Assembly: GCA_900544825.1 (NCBI GenBank)
Contig: UQWP01000101.1
Span: 1 to 8,026, forward strand
Direction: 5' to 3'
From: an uncultured Prevotella sp.
GTDB lineage: Bacteria; Bacteroidota; Bacteroidia; Bacteroidales; Bacteroidaceae
DNA length: 8,026 bases
Shown: positions 5,082 to 8,026 of the stretch, piece by piece
Position numbering within the stretch: position 1 is the stretch's first letter
How the letters are laid out: every line of letters starts with the position of its first letter
The notes under the pieces: model-generated
Told to the model about the DNA's origin: nothing
Seen by the model: only the letters and a program-made list of their open reading frames with translations
The model's database searches: none
Position numbers and translations under genes: made by a program

Positions 5082-6005
5082 ATGAATAGAATAAAAACGT
5101 ATATAATAGGTATTCTTTTGCTCATCTGCACGCCATCTCAAGCACAGATGAAATGGAATCAGACCTATCAGACATATATCAATCAGTATAAGGATCTCGC
5201 CATCGAGCAGATGCTTCGCTATCGTATTCCAGCCAGTATCACCTTGGCACAGGGACTCTTTGAGAGTGCAGCAGGCAAGAGTGTACTGGTCTTACAAGGT
5301 AACAACCATTTTGGCATCAAATGCCACAACTGGGCTGGTCCAACCCAATACCACGATGACGATGCCAGAGGAGAATGTTTCCGAGTATATCAAGATGCTA
5401 GGGATAGCTATGAGGATCATAGCAAATTTCTGGCTAAGCAACCGCGCTATGCCCGCCTGTTCGAACTTAACCAGCGCGATTACAAAGGCTGGGCTAAAGG
5501 TTTGAAACAATGCGGGTATGCGACAAATCCACAATATGCCAACAAACTGATACAGATCATTGAACTCTATAAACTTTTCGATTATGACAAAGCAAAGCGA
5601 TATGATCGATTTATGGCAACCCATAGCGGCACCGACCAACCCGTCAATGCACAAGGCATATTGCACCCTATCCAGAAGTTTAATGATAACTATTACCTAA
5701 TAGCCAGAGAAGGTGACACCTTCAAGGCACTGGGTAAAGAAGTAGAAATCAGCTGGCGTAAACTTGCAAGATATAACGAGCGCGACAAACATACGGTATT
5801 GCATAAGGGGGATATCATCTACTTGAAAAAGAAGCGTAAGAAAGCTCCAAAGCAGTATAAGAAGCGTCCTCATATCGTGCAACCGGGAGAAAGTATGTAC
5901 ACCATCTCACAAAGATACGGAATCCGCATCAAGTACCTTTATAAGATGAACAAGCTCGATCCTAGCTACCAGGTCAAGGTTGGTGACAGACTGCGAGTGA
6001 GATAA
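5082..6005 (+). CDS. Secreted GH73-type glucosaminidase with two LysM domains
   Basis: A 307-residue exported peptidoglycan hydrolase. Residues 1-21 are a signal peptide (basic start, hydrophobic core IIGILLLI, cleavage expected at SQA/Q). C16 is preceded by isoleucine, so a lipobox is unlikely. The GH73 domain spans about 28-168. It has the presumed catalytic E61 in TLAQGLFESAAGKS, the family hallmark NNHFGIKCH (74-82) and the GYATNPQYANKLI block (145-157). Two LysM cell-wall-binding domains follow, at about 204-249 and 264-306, joined by a very basic linker (249-262). It should cut N-acetylglucosaminyl bonds in the periplasmic wall during growth or division. The ATG at 5082 gives the signal peptide and sits just after the -7 box. 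It is divergent from the HPPK gene, and the M64 peptidase gene follows 83 bases later. Confidence 0.9.
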   Translation: MNRIKTYIIGILLLICTPSQAQMKWNQTYQTYINQYKDLAIEQMLRYRIPASITLAQGLFESAAGKSVLVLQGNNHFGIKCHNWAGPTQYHDDDARGECFRVYQDARDSYEDHSKFLAKQPRYARLFELNQRDYKGWAKGLKQCGYATNPQYANKLIQIIELYKLFDYDKAKRYDRFMATHSGTDQPVNAQGILHPIQKFNDNYYLIAREGDTFKALGKEVEISWRKLARYNERDKHTVLHKGDIIYLKKKRKKAPKQYKKRPHIVQPGESMYTISQRYGIRIKYLYKMNKLDPSYQVKVGDRLRVR

Positions 6006-6015
6006 TCACTCGCAG
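5991..6015 (+). terminator. Hairpin overlapping the glucosaminidase stop codon
   Basis: CTGCGAGTGA (5991-6000) and TCACTCGCAG (6006-6015) form a perfect 10-bp, fairly GC-rich stem around a 5-base loop that contains the stop codon TAA (6003-6005). The left arm encodes the last residues. TATAAAAA follows, not a T-run, so termination may be partial; it could instead protect the mRNA 3' end. The next 70 bases before the peptidase gene show no -7 box. Confidence 0.5.
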
Positions 6016-6088
6016 TATAAAAACTCATTCATCGCCAAAGAATGACTAGCATTACCATACTATAAAAATAGAAAAAACAAAATAAGAA

Positions 6089-7378
6089 ATGAAGAAGAAC
6101 ATTTTATCTCTAGCAGCTCTGGCAATAATGATGTTGCCAAGTGATATGCAAGCACAGAATTTCGACGACTATTTCGTTGACAAGACTTTGAGAATAGACT
6201 ATACTTTTGCCGGCAACAAAGCCCAGCAGATGATAGCTGTAGATGAACTGAACGTAATGCCTCGATGGTATGGAAAGAAACAGCGACTCAATGAGCTACC
6301 AGTAGAAGGCAACGGTCAGATTACAGTTAAAGATCACCGCACAGGTAAGGTTATTTATCGCAACTCATTCTCTACCCTGTTTCAGGAATGGCTCTCAGAG
6401 GCAGAGTCAGCCGACAACACCAAGAGTTTCGAGAATGTATTCCTCGTACCGATGCCTAAAGACACTATTGATGTGACACTCGACTTGCGCAACAACCGTC
6501 GTGAGATTATGACCTCTCTCACTCACCAAGTTGCACCAAGCGATATTTTGATTCACCACAAGGGCGAAAAACCAACACCTTACGAGACCTTGCAGCAAGC
6601 AGCCGACACTACCCGCTGTATCCACATCGCCTACGTAGCTGAAGGTTATACGGAAGAGGAAATGCCAATATTCCTTCAGGATGCAAAAGAAGCAAACGAA
6701 GCCATTTTTAATCACGAACCTTTCAAGAGCATGAGAGACAGATTCAATGTAGTTGCAGTAAAATCAGCTTCTCTTGAAAGTGGCACAAGCGAACCTGGCA
6801 AGGGTATATGGAAGAAAACTGCTTTGAGTTCACATTTTGACACATTCTATAGTGAGAGATACCTCACCACACTTCATCTCAAAGACCTGCACAACTGTCT
6901 GGCTGGCACCCCATACGAACATATCATCGTATTGGTTAACTCTACAAGATATGGTGGAGGCGGAATCCTCAATTCCTACAATCTCACCACCTGCCACCAG
7001 AACTGGTTTAAGCCTGTTGTAGTGCATGAATTCGGTCACTCTTTTGCCGGACTTGCTGACGAATATGCCTATGAGAGCGAGCAGGTACCGATGTATCCTC
7101 ATGATGTAGAACCATGGGAGAAAAATATCACCACATTGGCAAACTTCCACGGAAAATGGGAAGATATGATCAAGAAGGGTACCAAGATTCCTACCCCACT
7201 TTCTAAAAAGGAGAAAGAGGCAGTAAGCAAAGTTGGTGTTTTTGAAGGTGCAGGCTATAGCCCAAAGGGAGTGTATCGCGGCGTACAAGATTGCCGTATG
7301 CGCATCAACGAAACTCCAGAGTTCTGCATAGTATGTAAGAAAGCCCTACAAGACATCATCGACTTTTACACCAAATAA
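6089..7378 (+). CDS. Secreted M64-family (IgA peptidase-type) zinc metallopeptidase
   Basis: A 429-residue exported protease. Residues 1-22 are a signal peptide (MKKN start, hydrophobic LSLAALAIMML, cleavage expected at MQA/Q). An N-terminal beta-rich domain (about 25-155) precedes the catalytic domain. The zinc site is HEFGHSFAGLADEY (313-326), with H313 and H317 as ligands, E314 as catalytic base and D324 as likely third ligand, the M64 pattern. A glycine-rich RYGGGGILNSYN lies just upstream. Near the C-terminus, C402, C413 and C416 (in DCRMR and FCIVC) are typical of the family. The family is named after a Clostridium IgA protease, but Bacteroidales members have broad or unknown substrates, so IgA cleavage is not implied. 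No C-terminal sorting domain is visible, so it is periplasmic or released. No promoter is seen in the 83 bases upstream; read-through from the glucosaminidase gene is plausible. Confidence 0.9.
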   Translation: MKKNILSLAALAIMMLPSDMQAQNFDDYFVDKTLRIDYTFAGNKAQQMIAVDELNVMPRWYGKKQRLNELPVEGNGQITVKDHRTGKVIYRNSFSTLFQEWLSEAESADNTKSFENVFLVPMPKDTIDVTLDLRNNRREIMTSLTHQVAPSDILIHHKGEKPTPYETLQQAADTTRCIHIAYVAEGYTEEEMPIFLQDAKEANEAIFNHEPFKSMRDRFNVVAVKSASLESGTSEPGKGIWKKTALSSHFDTFYSERYLTTLHLKDLHNCLAGTPYEHIIVLVNSTRYGGGGILNSYNLTTCHQNWFKPVVVHEFGHSFAGLADEYAYESEQVPMYPHDVEPWEKNITTLANFHGKWEDMIKKGTKIPTPLSKKEKEAVSKVGVFEGAGYSPKGVYRGVQDCRMRINETPEFCIVCKKALQDIIDFYTK

Positions 7379-7412
7379 ATGAGAAGCCAGGAGTCCCAAG
7401 CTCCCATTATCC

Positions 7413-7427
7413 AATAATAATAATAAT
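7413..7427. repeat. Five AAT trinucleotide repeats
   Basis: Five uninterrupted AAT units lie in the 73-base gap between the peptidase and cytidine deaminase genes, upstream of the deaminase start. They are too short to call a phase-variable tract, and no promoter boxes flank them. A weak GGAG/CTCC pair (7390-7404) precedes them. Confidence 0.5.
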
Positions 7428-7451
7428 TAATGAAATAAACACCAATCGCTT

Positions 7452-7934
7452 ATGAAAGAGCAAACCTTAAACATCCAGTATCAGGTAGCTCAGTTAGACG
7501 AACTGAGCGACATTGAACAGCAATTGGTAAAGAAAGCCATGGAGGCCACCAATAATTCTTATGCCAACTACAGCCACTTTCATGTAGGTGCAGCCTGCCT
7601 GCTGGCTGATGGCAGAATCGTAATTGGCGCCAATCAGGAGAATGCAGCCTTTCCGTCCGGTCTCTGCGCTGAGCGTAGTGCCATCTTCGGAGCTCAAAGT
7701 AACTATCCTGAGCAAGCCATCACTACACTGGCCATAGCTGCACGCAACGAGAATGGCTTCCTTAAAAGCCCCATCTCCCCATGTGGCGCATGCAGACAGG
7801 TAATATTAGAGATGGAAGACCGATATCAGCAACCCGTTCGCATCTTGCTTTACGGAGAGAACTTCACCTATTGCTTCCACAGCATCAAGGACTTGCTTCC
7901 ATTCTCATTCGTAGATGCCAATATGAAAGAATAA
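7452..7934 (+). CDS. cdd: Cytidine deaminase
   Basis: A 160-residue cytosolic zinc enzyme that deaminates cytidine and deoxycytidine to uridine forms in pyrimidine salvage. The substrate pocket YSHFHVGAA (40-48) and NQEN (61-64, ribose contacts) precede the zinc site. C72 and catalytic E74 lie in CAERSA, and C111 and C114 in SPCGACRQ. Three cysteine ligands are typical of the small tetrameric type. It is slightly longer than B. subtilis Cdd (136), with a longer N-terminus and the usual LLPFSF near the end. The start is the only ATG placing the motifs at normal positions. There is no TAnnTTTG box in the 73-base gap, so it probably shares a transcript with the M64 gene. The terminator at 7984-8024 follows. 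Confidence 0.95.
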   Translation: MKEQTLNIQYQVAQLDELSDIEQQLVKKAMEATNNSYANYSHFHVGAACLLADGRIVIGANQENAAFPSGLCAERSAIFGAQSNYPEQAITTLAIAARNENGFLKSPISPCGACRQVILEMEDRYQQPVRILLYGENFTYCFHSIKDLLPFSFVDANMKE

Positions 7935-7950
7935 TTTTTTGGATTATTCT
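7928..7950 (+). other. AT-rich hairpin around the cdd stop codon
   Basis: AGAATAAT (7928-7935) and ATTATTCT (7943-7950) form an 8-bp stem with a 7-base loop. The stop codon TAA (7932-7934) is in the left arm. The stem is nearly all A-T and weak on its own. It is listed because two other genes in the window show the same placement. Confidence 0.35.
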
Positions 7951-7983
7951 ATATTAAGTATTCATACAAACATATAAATCGAG

Positions 7984-8024
7984 TAGGAGGTAAACACTAA
8001 TCATAGGTGTTTATCTCCTATTTT
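7984..8024 (+). terminator. Intrinsic terminator after cdd
   Basis: TAGGAGGTAAACAC (7984-7997) pairs with GTGTTTATCTCCTA (8007-8020). This makes a 14-bp stem with a single G-U pair, a 9-base loop and a following TTTT. It ends the rightward unit formed by cdd and probably the genes before it. The gap 7951-7983 is plain AT-rich spacer. Confidence 0.88.
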
Positions 8025-8026
8025 CA

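Noticed and set aside
5292..5666. 124-codon ORF on the minus strand
   Set aside because: It overlaps the GH73 domain in antisense. Its hydrophobic stretches come from the complementary codons of the real gene.
6830..7288. 152-codon ORF on the minus strand
   Set aside because: It is antisense to the catalytic part of the M64 peptidase, with no domain and no promoter.

Overview
The window looks like chromosomal housekeeping DNA from a Bacteroidota member, most likely a Prevotella/Segatella-type gut or oral Bacteroidales. Five promoters carry the Bacteroidetes -7 box TAnnTTTG, one of them with a -33 TTTG at exactly 19 bases. Start codons lack Shine-Dalgarno sequences, the two exported proteins have signal peptides ending in A-Q, and moderate-GC genes sit between very AT-rich spacers. 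The species guess is an inference from style.

Layout. Bases 1-632 hold no convincing gene: a leftward promoter near the left edge, short repeats, a long inverted repeat (265-414), a structured 419-605 stretch, and the promoter of a type II pantothenate kinase gene (633-1472). That gene ends in a structured 3' region and a strong intrinsic terminator (1593-1641). Next is the anaerobic ribonucleotide reductase operon nrdD-nrdG (1823-4566) with its own promoter. A short HPPK (FolK)-family gene lies convergently on the minus strand (4611-5000). It is divergent from a secreted GH73 glucosaminidase with two LysM domains (5082-6005), across an 81-base spacer with two promoters and a shared palindrome. 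A secreted M64-family zinc peptidase (6089-7378) and cytidine deaminase (7452-7934) follow without visible promoters of their own. A clear terminator closes the window (7984-8024).

How the genes relate. NrdD and NrdG form one enzyme system, making dNTPs without oxygen, which fits an obligate anaerobe. Pantothenate kinase (CoA synthesis), the HPPK-like protein (folate) and cytidine deaminase (pyrimidine salvage) are independent small-molecule enzymes. The glucosaminidase and M64 peptidase are both exported hydrolases, but nothing in the sequence ties them to one pathway.

I found no new multi-gene system. The most interesting signals are non-coding: a perfect palindrome over the -33 element of the pantothenate kinase promoter, consecutive hairpins and a possible 21-codon peptide upstream of it, a 31-base-arm inverted repeat, predicted leaderless mRNAs, stop codons inside 3' hairpins, and an HPPK homologue with an altered catalytic loop.
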